Under the pieces are notes generated by a model. It made no database searches. It had not been told where the DNA came from and saw nothing but the letters and a program-made list of their open reading frames with translations. A stretch of 64,000 nucleotides of DNA from positions 310,001-374,000 of the forward strand of contig JAUHVR010000001.1 in NCBI GenBank assembly GCA_030424865.1. Direction: 5' to 3'. How positions within the stretch are numbered: position 1 is the stretch's first letter; every line of letters begins with the position of its first letter. Positions 25,861 through 35,320 of this stretch are shown in pieces. A program made the position numbers and the translations under genes. This stretch comes from Alphaproteobacteria bacterium. Lineage in GTDB: Bacteria > Pseudomonadota > Alphaproteobacteria > Rhodobacterales > Rhodobacteraceae.

Positions 25861-26769
25861 TCAAAGTTGCTGTCCCATTGCCCTGAGTTGTTTCCGATGC
25901 GCGAAAATTTCGTCCTGCACGAAATCGCGGAATGCGGCTATCCTTTTGGAATGACGCAATTCTTCCGGGTATGCCAGAAACACGGGCACCTCGACGGATT
26001 CAACTTCCGGCAAGACGCGCACGACCGAGGGGAAGTCTTCGATGATGTAATCGGGCAACACTCCGATGCCGACATCATGCAGCACGGCCTGCAATACACC
26101 GAAATAGTTGTTGACGAGCAAGGTTGACCTCACGTCATGGGCCAACAATTCTTGTACAAGATTCATGCCCGCACCAACCTGCGCCGAGTGGGTGTTCTGG
26201 CAGACCAGTCGGTGATTGCTGAGATCTTCCATCTTTTCCGGCTCGCCGCGCTGCTCCAGATAGGTGGGAGAGGCGTACAGGCGCATCCGCACACTCATCA
26301 GGCGCTTGCGGATCAGGTCCGCCTGGCTGGGCTCTTTCATCCGGATGGCGACATCGGCTTCGCGCATGGGCAGGTCGAGCACCCGTTCCTCAAGCATCAG
26401 ATCGATGTTCAGATCGGGGTATTTTTCGTAGAATTTCGGAAGGCGCGGCGCCAACCACAGGGTGCCGAACCCCGTGGTCGTGGTGACCTTGAGTTCGCCA
26501 AACACCTCTTCTTCGCTGTCGCGAATGCGGGCGGCGGCCGTGTCCAGACGTTTGACCATTGCGCTGGTCGCTTCAAACAGCAATTCGCCTTGTTCGGTCA
26601 GAATCAATCCGCGCGCATGGCGGTGAAAAAGGATCGTGTTCAACGATTCCTCAAGCGCCCGCACCTGCCGCGACACGGCAGATTGGGACAGATGCAGCGT
26701 GTCACCCGCATGTGTCAGGCTGCCGGCGTCCGCCACCGCGTGAAATATTCGAAGCTTGTCCCAGTCCAT
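25861..26769 (-). CDS. LysR-family transcriptional regulator divergent from ior
   Basis: 302 residues. MDWDKLRIFHAVADAGSLTH and LHLSQSAVSRQVRALEESLN make the DNA-binding helix-turn-helix; the remainder is the effector domain. ATG 26769 is chosen by similarity of this N-terminus to the family; the frame extends upstream to MLYAPSDD without a better signal. It is divergent from the indolepyruvate oxidoreductase gene across 167 A+T-rich bases, so control of that gene is likely. A GCTATGC/GCATAGC hairpin (25835-25855) follows its stop codon. Confidence 0.86.
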   Translation of the reverse strand: MDWDKLRIFHAVADAGSLTHAGDTLHLSQSAVSRQVRALEESLNTILFHRHARGLILTEQGELLFEATSAMVKRLDTAAARIRDSEEEVFGELKVTTTTGFGTLWLAPRLPKFYEKYPDLNIDLMLEERVLDLPMREADVAIRMKEPSQADLIRKRLMSVRMRLYASPTYLEQRGEPEKMEDLSNHRLVCQNTHSAQVGAGMNLVQELLAHDVRSTLLVNNYFGVLQAVLHDVGIGVLPDYIIEDFPSVVRVLPEVESVEVPVFLAYPEELRHSKRIAAFRDFVQDEIFAHRKQLRAMGQQL

Positions 26770-26936
26770 CTCGATAACTTTTCTGTCGTCAGAGGGTGCA
26801 TATAGCAAACTTCGTTGTAGTTAACATATTAGAGTTTGACAGAGGGGAAATTAACAAATTTTTTCCTAGACAGGTCAGCATGTATGACCCAAAATGAACT
26901 CCAAGAGCAAGATCATTCGGTGACGGGAGGCACTTG

Positions 26937-29900
26937 ATGAGCACGCAAAGTTTTTCACTGGACGATCGGTTCAACCTCGAGAAACCCTCGGTTGTGCTGA
27001 ACGGAACGCAGGCGCTGGTGCGGATGATGCTGGCACAAAGCGCGCGGGACCGCGCCGCCGGCCTGAACACTGCAGGCTATGTCACCGGCTATCGCGGCTC
27101 GCCGCTCGGGGCGGTCGATATGCAGATGACCCGGGCCGAGAAATGGCTGACCGCCGCCGATGTCCGCTTTGAAACCGGGTTGAACGAAGACCTTGCGGCG
27201 ACGGCCCTCTGGGGCAGTCAGCAGGCCGAACTGCGGGGCGAGGGCAGGTTCGATGGCGTCTTTGGCCTGTGGTACGGCAAGGGGCCGGGGATCGATCGGT
27301 CCGGCGACGTGATGCGGCACGCCAACATGGCGGGCACCTCGCCCCACGGTGGTGTCATCATGGCGATGGGCGACGACCACACCGGCGAAAGCTCGACCGT
27401 GCTGCATCAGTCCGAATGGGCGCTGGTCGATGCCTATATGCCGGTTGTCAGCCCGGCCGGTGTGCAGGAAATCCTGGACTATGGGCTGTATGCCTTTGCG
27501 CTCAGCCGCTTTTCCGGGCTTTGGGTCGGTCTGAAGACGATGAAAGACACGGTCGAGGCGACCTCGGTCATCGACGGACGCATCGACCGGGTCGAACTGG
27601 TCACGCCCGAGTTCGAGATGCCCGAGGGCGGCTTGAACATCCGCCTGATCGACACGCCGCATGCGCAGGAAACGCGGATGATCGACTACAAACGCTTCGC
27701 GGCCGAGGCGTTTTCCCATGCCAACAAGATGGACAAGCGGATCTGGGGCAAACCGGGCGCCAAGATCGGCTTTGTGGCGGCGGGCAAGAACTGGCTGGAC
27801 CTTGTGCATGCCATGTCTCTTCTGGGCATCGACGAGGATGAGGCCGAGCGGCTGGGCATCACGACCTACAAGGTCGGGCAGGTTTTCCCCCTGGATATGA
27901 AGGGCTTCCACGAATGGGCCGAAGGGCTTGAGCTGATCGTCGTGGTCGAGGAAAAGCGCAAGCTGATCGAGGTGCAGATCAAGGAGGCAATCTTTGACGA
28001 TCGTCGCGGCCGCCGTGTCTATGGCTGGCACAAGGGCGGCGGTGCGGGCTCGATGCATGGCGAAGAACTGTTCCCGACCCGAGGCGCGCTGGATCCGGTG
28101 ATGATCGCGGGCAAGCTGGGGTCGATCCTGGTCGAAGAGGGGCGCGGGACGGATCGCATCCGCGCCGGTCTGGCCGAGCTGGACGAGGCGCGCAAGGCCG
28201 ACAACGCTCAGGACATCGCGGAACGCATTCCCTATTTTTGTGCAGGCTGCCCGCACAATTCCTCGACCAAGGTGCCGGACGGCAGTCGTGCCTATGCCGG
28301 GATCGGGTGCCACTACATGGTCCAATGGATGGACCGCGAAACGACCGGGTTCACCCATATGGGCGCTGAGGGCGCGAACTGGATCGGTGAGGCGCATTTC
28401 TCGAACCGTGAGCACGTGTTCCAGAATATCGGTGACGGGACCTACAACCATTCGGGTGTGCAGGCGATCCGGGCGGCCTTGGCGGCTGGCACACGGATGA
28501 CCTACAAGATCCTGTTCAACGATGCGGTTGCGATGACGGGCGGGCAGGCCAACGACGGCAATCTGACGCCGCAGAAGATTGCTGCCGAGTTGAAGGCGAT
28601 GGGTGTCGAAAAGCTGGCCGTGGTCTACGACGAAAAGGAAGAGGTCGACCTGAAGAGTTTCCCGCAAGGTATTGATCTGAAAGAACGTTCCGATCTTGAT
28701 GCGGTGCAAAAGGATTGCGCGGCGCATGAAGGCGTGTCCGCCATTGTCTATGTGCAGACCTGCGCGGCGGAAAAGCGGCGTCGGCGCAAGCGTGGGCTTT
28801 TTCCGGACCCGGACAAGCGGGTCTTCATCAACACCGACATCTGCGAGGGCTGCGGCGATTGCGGGGTGCAATCGAACTGTGTCGCGATCACGCCGGTCGA
28901 GACGGAATTTGGCCGCAAGCGTGCGATCGATCAGTCCGCCTGCAACAAGGATTTCTCGTGCGTGAACGGGTTTTGCCCGTCCTTCGTGACCATCGAAGGT
29001 GCCAAGGTGCGCAAGGCGCAGACGGTCGAACTGGACGTCTCGGGCCTGCCTACGCCGGATCTGCCCAAGATCGACGGCACCTGGAACATAGTTGTGACCG
29101 GCGTTGGCGGTACAGGGGTCGTGACCATCGGCGCGGTGCTGGCGCAGGCCGCACAGATCGAGGGCAAGGGCGCGGGCATGATGGAGATGGCGGGCCTCGC
29201 GCAGAAGGGCGGCGCGGTGCATGTGCATTGCCGTCTGGCAAACACGCCCGATGACATTGCGGCCGTGCGTGTGGCGACCGGCGAATGTGATGCCCTGATC
29301 GGCGGCGATCTGGTGGTCAGCGCCGGGGCCAAGACGTTGGGGCTGACCCGATCGGGCCGCACGGGGGCCGTGGTCAACAGTCACGAAATCATCACGGGTG
29401 ATTTCACACGCGACACTGAATTTTCGTTGCCGTCCGACCAGTTACAGGTCGCTCTTGAGGCGCGTATCCGGGACGGGCTGACCATGTTCGACGCCACGGA
29501 TCTGGCCCGCGCGGTCATGGGCGACTCGATCTATTCCAACATGATCATCTTTGGCGCATCCTGGCAGCAGGGCCTTGTTCCCTTGTCGCACGACGCAATC
29601 CAGCAGGCGATCGAGTTGAACGGGACCGCTGTTGAACGCAACAAACGCGCCTTTGAGGTTGGACGCTGGGTGATCGTGAACCCTGACCAGGTTCAGGCGG
29701 TCGCCAATCCCAATGTGGTGGCACTGCCCAAGACCCTGGATGAACGCATCGAAATGCGGGCCAAGCATCTGACCGACTATCAGAACGCCCGTCTGGCCAA
29801 GCGCTACAAGCGACTGGTGGCCTCGGTTCAGGATGCAGAACTGAAAGAGGCCGTGGCGAAGAGCTATCACAAGCTCTTGGCCTACAAGGACGAATACGAG

Positions 29901-30359
29901 GTGGCCCGGCTGCTGCAAAGCACCCGCAGCAAGGCGATGGCAGAGTTTGATGGTGATCTGAAGGTCACCTATCATCTCGCGCCGCCGATCCTGTCGCGCA
30001 AGGGGCCGGGTGGCCGGCCCGCGAAACGCGCATTCGGGGAATGGCTGGAAGGGCCGTTGCGCCTGCTTGCACGGTTCAAGGGGCTGCGTGGCACGCCGCT
30101 TGATGTTTTTGGCTACACGGCTGAACGGCGGATGGAACGCGCGCTGATCAAGCAGTTCGAAGGGGATATGAAGCGGGTTTTGCCAACTCTTGGCGCGGAA
30201 AATCGCGAGATCATCAAGGCTTTGGCAGAGCTTCCCATGCAGATCCGTGGTTTTGGTCCGGTCAAGGCGCAGTCCGAGGCCAAAGCGGCCAAACGAAGGG
30301 AAGAATTGTTGGCGGCTTTGAAGGACGGCGCAAAAGCGCAGGCGCAGGCAGCGGAATAG
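26937..30359 (+). CDS. Indolepyruvate ferredoxin oxidoreductase, fused alpha-beta
   Basis: 1140 residues combining what archaea encode as iorA and iorB. The order is a pyruvate:ferredoxin-type N-terminal domain (TAGYVTGYRGSPLGAVD), a ThDP-binding region (around GIGCHYMVQW and NDAVAMTGGQANDG), a ferredoxin-like segment with cysteines (CEGCGDCGVQSNCV and SACNKDFSCVNGFCPS), a gamma-type domain (VTGVGGTGVVTIGAVLAQAA), and a C-terminal extension. It oxidatively decarboxylates aryl-pyruvates from aromatic amino acid breakdown to aryl-acetyl-CoA. ATG 26937 with GGGAGG six bases upstream is preferred over the TTG one codon earlier. Confidence 0.93.
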   Translation: MSTQSFSLDDRFNLEKPSVVLNGTQALVRMMLAQSARDRAAGLNTAGYVTGYRGSPLGAVDMQMTRAEKWLTAADVRFETGLNEDLAATALWGSQQAELRGEGRFDGVFGLWYGKGPGIDRSGDVMRHANMAGTSPHGGVIMAMGDDHTGESSTVLHQSEWALVDAYMPVVSPAGVQEILDYGLYAFALSRFSGLWVGLKTMKDTVEATSVIDGRIDRVELVTPEFEMPEGGLNIRLIDTPHAQETRMIDYKRFAAEAFSHANKMDKRIWGKPGAKIGFVAAGKNWLDLVHAMSLLGIDEDEAERLGITTYKVGQVFPLDMKGFHEWAEGLELIVVVEEKRKLIEVQIKEAIFDDRRGRRVYGWHKGGGAGSMHGEELFPTRGALDPVMIAGKLGSILVEEGRGTDRIRAGLAELDEARKADNAQDIAERIPYFCAGCPHNSSTKVPDGSRAYAGIGCHYMVQWMDRETTGFTHMGAEGANWIGEAHFSNREHVFQNIGDGTYNHSGVQAIRAALAAGTRMTYKILFNDAVAMTGGQANDGNLTPQKIAAELKAMGVEKLAVVYDEKEEVDLKSFPQGIDLKERSDLDAVQKDCAAHEGVSAIVYVQTCAAEKRRRRKRGLFPDPDKRVFINTDICEGCGDCGVQSNCVAITPVETEFGRKRAIDQSACNKDFSCVNGFCPSFVTIEGAKVRKAQTVELDVSGLPTPDLPKIDGTWNIVVTGVGGTGVVTIGAVLAQAAQIEGKGAGMMEMAGLAQKGGAVHVHCRLANTPDDIAAVRVATGECDALIGGDLVVSAGAKTLGLTRSGRTGAVVNSHEIITGDFTRDTEFSLPSDQLQVALEARIRDGLTMFDATDLARAVMGDSIYSNMIIFGASWQQGLVPLSHDAIQQAIELNGTAVERNKRAFEVGRWVIVNPDQVQAVANPNVVALPKTLDERIEMRAKHLTDYQNARLAKRYKRLVASVQDAELKEAVAKSYHKLLAYKDEYEVARLLQSTRSKAMAEFDGDLKVTYHLAPPILSRKGPGGRPAKRAFGEWLEGPLRLLARFKGLRGTPLDVFGYTAERRMERALIKQFEGDMKRVLPTLGAENREIIKALAELPMQIRGFGPVKAQSEAKAAKRREELLAALKDGAKAQAQAAE

Positions 30360-30370
30360 ACCTGTCGTCG

Positions 30371-30388
30371 CTGTCACACCTGTGTCAC
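30371..30388 (+). promoter_or_regulatory. Pho-box-like sequence upstream of an acyltransferase
   Basis: CTGTCAC, four bases, then GTGTCAC: the PhoB arrangement of two 7-bp direct half-sites with 11-bp periodicity. Against the consensus half-site CTGTCAT the matches are 6 of 7 and 5 of 7. It lies 61-78 bp before the acyltransferase start. Confidence 0.45.
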
Positions 30389-30448
30389 AAAGGCTGGTAA
30401 CAAAGATCGAACCATCTTAAGTACCCGGCAAATTCGGAGGATTTGCCC

Positions 30449-31327
30449 ATGCCGAACCGTCGGCAGGTCGCGCGCGACATCTCATATTCCTACTCGGCAG
30501 CCACCCGCGGCGGGCGTGCCATGATCCGGTTGATGGAAAATGCAACCGGGCGGCTGGGGCTGATCAAGCGCGCCGAGGGCTATGAGCACGAGGTCGCCCG
30601 GGGCCGGGACTTTTGGGAAGTCATGGTCGAACGCTATGGTCTTGGGCTTGACGTCATCGCCGGGGATCTGAACAACATCCCGACCGAAGGCCCCTTGATC
30701 GTTATCGCCAACCACCCCTACGGCATCCTCGACGGGCTGATGCTGGGGCATATCCTGTCCGTGGTGCGCGGCGATTTCCGCATTTTGGCGCACAAGATCT
30801 TTCGCAAAGCCGAGGATCTGGATCGCGTGATCCTGCCGGTGTCTTTTGACGAAACCAAAGAGGCCGTGCGCCTGAACCTCGAGACGCGCAAGGTGGCGCT
30901 GCAATACCTGGCCGACGGTGGGGCGATCGGGATTTTCCCGGGCGGCACCGTTTCGACCGCGGCTAAGCCGATGGGCAAACCGATGGATCCCGGTTGGCGC
31001 GCTTTCACGGCGCGGATGGTTGCAAAGTCGAATGCGACCGTGGTGCCGGTCTATTTCGATGGTCACACCTCGCGGTTGTTCCAATTGGCAAGCCATTTGC
31101 ACTCGACCCTGCGGATGGGGCTGTTGATCAAGGAGTTCAAGAAACGCGTCGACACCCCGGTGCGCGTGGCAATCGGCCAGCCGATCCCGCAGCACGAACT
31201 GCAGTCGCGCGCAAAGGATTCGCGCGCGATGATGGATTTCCTGCGCAAGGCGACGTATGAGCTGTCGCCAACACCCCTGAAGTCCTATGACTACGGGTTC
31301 GAATTCGAAGATAAACACAAGGCCTGA
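30449..31327 (+). CDS. Lysophospholipid acyltransferase, hemolysin-like HX5D type
   Basis: 292 residues. [16 protein letters not shown] holds the acyltransferase site; His and Asp are separated by five residues (H89, D95), the spacing of the OlsA/hemolysin-like branch, not the usual HX4D of Pls[21 protein letters not shown] is the glycerophosphate-binding EGT/PGGT-type region. It likely acylates a lysophospholipid or lyso-ornithine lipid at the inner membrane. The ATG 30449 has CGGAGGAT upstream. A Pho-box-like sequence precedes it, suggesting lipid remodelling under phosphate stress; that is inference. murI follows 20 bases downstream. Confidence 0.8.
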   Translation: MPNRRQVARDISYSYSAATRGGRAMIRLMENATGRLGLIKRAEGYEHEVARGRDFWEVMVERYGLGLDVIAGDLNNIPTEGPLIVIANHPYGILDGLMLGHILSVVRGDFRILAHKIFRKAEDLDRVILPVSFDETKEAVRLNLETRKVALQYLADGGAIGIFPGGTVSTAAKPMGKPMDPGWRAFTARMVAKSNATVVPVYFDGHTSRLFQLASHLHSTLRMGLLIKEFKKRVDTPVRVAIGQPIPQHELQSRAKDSRAMMDFLRKATYELSPTPLKSYDYGFEFEDKHKA

Positions 31328-31346
31328 GCAGGCCGGGGGCAGATCG

Positions 31347-32159
31347 ATGGCAGTAGGGATTTTTGACAGCGGGCTGGGCGGCCTGACAGTGCTGGACGCC
31401 GTGACCAAGCGGCTGCCCGAGGTGCCCTTTGTCTATTTCGGCGACAACGCCCATGCGCCTTATGGCGTGCGGGATGCACAGAACATCTATGATCTGACCA
31501 CGGCTGCGGTCTCACGCCTGTTCGACGCGGGCTGCGACGTGGTGATCCTGGCGTGCAACACGGCGTCGGCGGCTGCGCTGCGGCGCATGCAGGAAAGCTG
31601 GGTGCCAGCGGACAAGCGGGTGTTGGGGGTCTTTGTTCCGCTGATCGAGGCGCTGACAGAACGGCGCTGGGGCGACAACTCCCCGCCGCGCGAAGTTGCG
31701 GTGCAGCATGTGGCCCTGTTTGCCACGCCCGCCACCGTGCGCAGCCGGGCCTTCCAGCGGGAACTGGCGTTCCGCGCCATCGGTGTCGATGTCGAGGCGC
31801 AGGCCTGCGGCGGCGTGGTCGACGCCATCGAGGATGGCGACATGATCCTGGCCGAGGCGCTGGTGCGCAGCCATGTTGACGCGCTGACCCGCAAGATGCC
31901 CGACCCCGAGGCGGCGATCCTGGGCTGCACCCATTACCCGCTGATGGAAGAGACCTTTCAGGATGCGCTGGGACCGGACGTGCGGGTGTTCAGCCAGGCC
32001 AACCTGGTGGCCGAGTCGCTGGCCGATTACCTGGACCGTCATCCCGACAAACTGGGCGCGGGCACCGAAAGTGCATTTCTGACGACCGGCGACCCCAAGC
32101 GTGTGTCTGCGCGGGCCACGCAGTTTCTGCGCCGTCCGATCACCTTTGACGCGGCCTAG
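31347..32159 (+). CDS. murI: Glutamate racemase
   Basis: 270 residues. [31 protein letters not shown] and [13 protein letters not shown] give the two catalytic cysteines and flanking motifs. It makes D-glutamate for peptidoglycan. ATG 31347 is chosen because the enzyme normally begins directly before the GIFDSG motif. Its stop codon overlaps the convergent DUF3592-type gene by a few bases. Confidence 0.95.
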   Translation: MAVGIFDSGLGGLTVLDAVTKRLPEVPFVYFGDNAHAPYGVRDAQNIYDLTTAAVSRLFDAGCDVVILACNTASAAALRRMQESWVPADKRVLGVFVPLIEALTERRWGDNSPPREVAVQHVALFATPATVRSRAFQRELAFRAIGVDVEAQACGGVVDAIEDGDMILAEALVRSHVDALTRKMPDPEAAILGCTHYPLMEETFQDALGPDVRVFSQANLVAESLADYLDRHPDKLGAGTESAFLTTGDPKRVSARATQFLRRPITFDAA

Positions 32160-32890
32160 CCGCTGTTCCGGGGGCCCACGTCGCCTTCCCACCAGTCGCG
32201 TTTGATACCAGTGTAAACCGTGATCTCGGCTCCCGGTTTGAACGCGCGCAGAAGATTGGCGGGATACCCAAGGCTTTGGTATTCGGTGCCGTCGGGGTTG
32301 GACCAGACCAGCCGATACAGGCGCTTCTTGTTGACCGAAATCGCGGTCCGATGATGCCGGATCACCTTGGCGCGATACATCTGCCCATAGGCTCGTGCCC
32401 GCGCGCCCGCCACCGAACGCCGTCCGGCAAACCACAGCCCGCCCAGACCCAGCAGGCCAAAGACCAGCGCAATATAGCGCGTCGCGACCGAGGCGGATCG
32501 GTTCTCGCCCGGCTCCAGCTCAATTTCGCTGGGCTGGCTTTCCAGGTACAGCACAGGGATCGGCGCGCCTTTTTCCGAGGCGTTGTACTTGGAAAACCCG
32601 ACCGAGCGGGTGACGGTCACCGGCTGTTCGCGTCGGGTGTCAAAGGTGATTTCGAGGTAGTAAACCGTCGTACGGTCGCCGTCGCTGTCTGTTTCGATCC
32701 GCTCGTATTTGTCTGCCACAAACCCGGTGGTCGACAGTCCCTCGGCTTCGAACCTTTTCGCCAACTGCAGGCTGGCCGCGCTGAAAAAGGTCAACATAAA
32801 GACAAAGAGAAAGGCGACCAGCACAAACCAACCGCCTGACTTCAGGAAGAGCCGCCACAGCGGAAAACGTGTGTGTCCGACGAGTCTCAT
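32156..32890 (-). CDS. DUF3592-like membrane protein
   Basis: 244 residues with a hydrophobic N-terminal segment ([20 protein letters not shown]), an extracytoplasmic beta-rich part ([38 protein letters not shown]), a second membrane segment ([20 protein letters not shown]) and a short cytosolic tail. This matches the two-helix DUF3592 layout; the function is unknown. ATG 32890 gives an N-terminus ending directly before the first helix. The upstream extension is not supported. Confidence 0.7.
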   Translation of the reverse strand: MRLVGHTRFPLWRLFLKSGGWFVLVAFLFVFMLTFFSAASLQLAKRFEAEGLSTTGFVADKYERIETDSDGDRTTVYYLEITFDTRREQPVTVTRSVGFSKYNASEKGAPIPVLYLESQPSEIELEPGENRSASVATRYIALVFGLLGLGGLWFAGRRSVAGARARAYGQMYRAKVIRHHRTAISVNKKRLYRLVWSNPDGTEYQSLGYPANLLRAFKPGAEITVYTGIKRDWWEGDVGPRNSG

Positions 32891-33125
32891 GTGCAAACGA
32901 TGCCCACTGCCGGTCCACAGGGCAAGGATTCGCTTCGGCCACGCCGGGCATTGCGCCTGCAGGCAGGGGCCGCTATATGGTCCGCAAAAGGAGCCCGCCA
33001 TGAGTGTTTCGCCCGTCAACCGGCTGCGACGATAACCAACAGACCTGGCACCACCGCGCGTTCGCGGTGCTCTTTCCCTTTTGTTTGGCCCAGACCTCGG
33101 GCCGCTTTTCTTGACAGGACGTCCC

Positions 33126-34154
33126 ATGGCCCATTCCATCGCCATCATCGGTGCATCCGGCTATACCGGAGCCGAGCTGATCCGGCTGATCGCCACCCAT
33201 CCCAAAATGAAAATCGCCGCCCTGGCCGCAAACTCGAAGGCGGGTTTGCCGATGGCCAAGGTCTTTCCGCATCTGCGCCACCTGGATCTGCCGGATCTGG
33301 TGACCTGGGAAGAGATCGATTTCTCTGCCATCGACCTGTGTTTCTGCGCGCTGCCGCACAAAACCAGCCAGGACGTGATCTCGAAACTGCCGAAAAATCT
33401 GAAGATCGTCGATCTGAGCGCTGACTTCCGGCTGCGCGACCCAGAGGCGTATGAGCAGTGGTACGGCAACCCTCACACCGCGACCGAGGTGCAGAAAGAG
33501 GCCGTCTATGGCCTGACCGAGTTCTATCGGGATCAGATCAAATCGGCGCGGGTTGTGGCGGGCACGGGCTGCAACGCGGCAACCGGGCAATACATCCTGC
33601 GGCCGCTGATCGAGGCCGGGGTGATTGATCTGGACGACATCATCCTCGACCTGAAATGCGCCGTGTCCGGGGCAGGGCGGTCGCTGAAGGAAAACCTGCT
33701 GCACGCCGAGCTGAGCGAGGGCTACAACGCCTATGCCGTCGGAGGCACGCACCGGCATCTGGGTGAGTTCGACCAGGAATTCAGCAAGATCGCGGGCCGT
33801 GAGGTCAAGATCCAGTTCACCCCGCATCTGGTGCCCGCCAACCGGGGTATCCTGGCAACGGCCTATGTCAAAGGCGATCCGCAGGCGGTGGGCGCGGCCC
33901 TGACCGCGGCTTATGCGGACGAACCTTTCATTCAGCTGCTGCCCTTTGGTGAAACGCCTTCGACTCACCATGTGCGGGGCTCGAACTTCTGCCACATCGG
34001 CTGGGTCGCGGACCGGATCGAGGGGCGCACAATTGTGGTTGCGGGTCTGGATAACCTGACCAAGGGAAGCTCGGGTCAGGCATTGCAAAACGCCAATCTG
34101 ATGTTAGGTGAAGAAGAGACCGCAGGGCTGATGCTGGTGCCCTGTTTCCCGTAA
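33126..34154 (+). CDS. argC: N-acetyl-gamma-glutamyl-phosphate reductase
   Basis: 342 residues. Rossmann N-terminus [33 protein letters not shown], and the catalytic Cys in [15 protein letters not shown]. It reduces N-acetyl-glutamyl phosphate in arginine synthesis. It begins the argC-ccmE-endolysin-holin-ccmF-ccmH run; ccmE follows after only 12 bases, so arginine and cytochrome c genes probably share a transcript. Confidence 0.95.
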   Translation: MAHSIAIIGASGYTGAELIRLIATHPKMKIAALAANSKAGLPMAKVFPHLRHLDLPDLVTWEEIDFSAIDLCFCALPHKTSQDVISKLPKNLKIVDLSADFRLRDPEAYEQWYGNPHTATEVQKEAVYGLTEFYRDQIKSARVVAGTGCNAATGQYILRPLIEAGVIDLDDIILDLKCAVSGAGRSLKENLLHAELSEGYNAYAVGGTHRHLGEFDQEFSKIAGREVKIQFTPHLVPANRGILATAYVKGDPQAVGAALTAAYADEPFIQLLPFGETPSTHHVRGSNFCHIGWVADRIEGRTIVVAGLDNLTKGSSGQALQNANLMLGEEETAGLMLVPCFP

Positions 34155-34166
34155 GGAGGACAGCCC

Positions 34167-34616
34167 ATGGCGCTGAAGTCGCTGAAAAAGCAACGTCGTA
34201 TTCAGGTCATCGCTCTGGCCGCGATTGCGCTGGTCGTGGCGACGGGCCTGATTGGGTACGCCATGCGCGACGGGATCAACTTCTTCCGCTCGCCCTCCGA
34301 GGTCATCGCCGAACCGCCCGCTCCGAACGAGGTGTTCCGCATTGGCGGTCTGGTCGCCGAGGGTTCATTGGTGCGTGGTCAGGGCGATGTGATCCGTTTT
34401 GACGTGACCGACGGCGGGGAAACGGTGCCGGTGGTCTTCGCCGGGGTTCTGCCCGATCTCTTTGCCGAGAACCAAGGCATGGTGGGTACTGGAAAATACG
34501 TGAACGGCACCTTCGAAGCCTCTGAAATCCTTGCCAAACACGATGAAACCTATATGCCCAAAGAGGTCGTGGACGCCCTGAAAGAACAAGGCGTCTACCA
34601 AGAGCCCGAGGGCTAA
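34167..34616 (+). CDS. ccmE: Cytochrome c maturation heme chaperone CcmE
   Basis: 149 residues. One N-terminal anchor (IQVIALAAIALVVATGLIGY), then a beta-barrel domain (FRIGGLVAEGSLVRG, VPVVFAGVLPDLFAENQGMV). The heme-binding His and following Tyr occur in AKHDETYMPKEV. It receives heme from CcmCD and passes it to CcmF/CcmH on the outer face of the inner membrane. AAGGAGG precedes the ATG. The next gene, an endolysin, begins 87 bases downstream. Confidence 0.95.
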   Translation: MALKSLKKQRRIQVIALAAIALVVATGLIGYAMRDGINFFRSPSEVIAEPPAPNEVFRIGGLVAEGSLVRGQGDVIRFDVTDGGETVPVVFAGVLPDLFAENQGMVGTGKYVNGTFEASEILAKHDETYMPKEVVDALKEQGVYQEPEG

Positions 34617-34702
34617 GACCAAGGTCAGCGCGCGCTGGCCTAGCCTCTGTTTAATCCAGCCCTGCCAGCGTTTTGCCGGAAATTGGCAAAGCGAGGCGCG
34701 AT

Positions 34703-35320
34703 ATGGGCGGTTTGAATGTGAGGCAGATTGCCGAAGAGATAGTCGAGCGTGAAGGCGGTTATGTGAACGACCCCGACGATCCGGGCGGGGCCACCAAGTT
34801 TGGCGTGACGATCCACACGATGCGCCGGTTGGGTCTGGATCTGGATGGCGACGGCGCGGTCTCGGCCGAAGATGTCCGGCGGCTGAGCCGGGATCAGGCC
34901 GTGCAGATCTTTCTGGATCACTATTTCGAAAAGCCGCGCATCGGGCTTTTGCCCGAGGCGCTGCAGGCCAGCGTCTTTGACATGTATGTCAACGCGGGCA
35001 GCAATGCGGTGAAGATCCTGCAAGAGCTATTGGGCGACATGGGCCATCGCGTCACGGTCGACGGGGCCCTGGGCCCGTTGACCGCCGCCGCCGCCGGGGC
35101 CGCCTTTGCAGCTGCGCCGAATCACCTGGTGGACGCCTATGGCATCGCCCGACGGAACTATTACTTTGGTCTGGCCGACCGCCGTCCTGCCTCGCGCAAA
35201 TACGCCCGGACCCGGGCGGGCAGCAAAGGCGGCTGGATCCGCCGCGCCGAAGAGTTCATCTCGCCCCGCTATCACATGACACAACGCGAATTCGACCGAA
35301 GGGTGGCGGCATGGGGCTGA
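34703..35320 (+). CDS. Holin-associated N-acetylmuramidase (endolysin) with dockerin-like calcium loop
   Basis: 205 residues. The N-terminal EREGGYVNDPDDPGGATKFG is the glycoside-hydrolase-108-like signature with the catalytic Glu before GG; the C-terminal part (VTVDGALGPLTAAAAGAAF) is the peptidoglycan-binding-type region seen in the family. Residues 46-57 form DLDGDGAVSAED, a 12-residue calcium loop of the dockerin/EF type, inserted where many relatives have a short loop. No signal peptide, so it depends on the holin gene that overlaps it by 10 bases. It cleaves peptidoglycan. R. capsulatus releases its gene transfer agent through such an endolysin/holin pair encoded away from the main GTA cluster. 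Confidence 0.85.
   Translation: MGGLNVRQIAEEIVEREGGYVNDPDDPGGATKFGVTIHTMRRLGLDLDGDGAVSAEDVRRLSRDQAVQIFLDHYFEKPRIGLLPEALQASVFDMYVNAGSNAVKILQELLGDMGHRVTVDGALGPLTAAAAGAAFAAAPNHLVDAYGIARRNYYFGLADRRPASRKYARTRAGSKGGWIRRAEEFISPRYHMTQREFDRRVAAWG

Noticed and set aside
26955-29384. An 809-codon open frame on the minus strand
   Set aside because: Antisense to the ior gene, no motif, no ribosome binding site; a shadow of coding bias.
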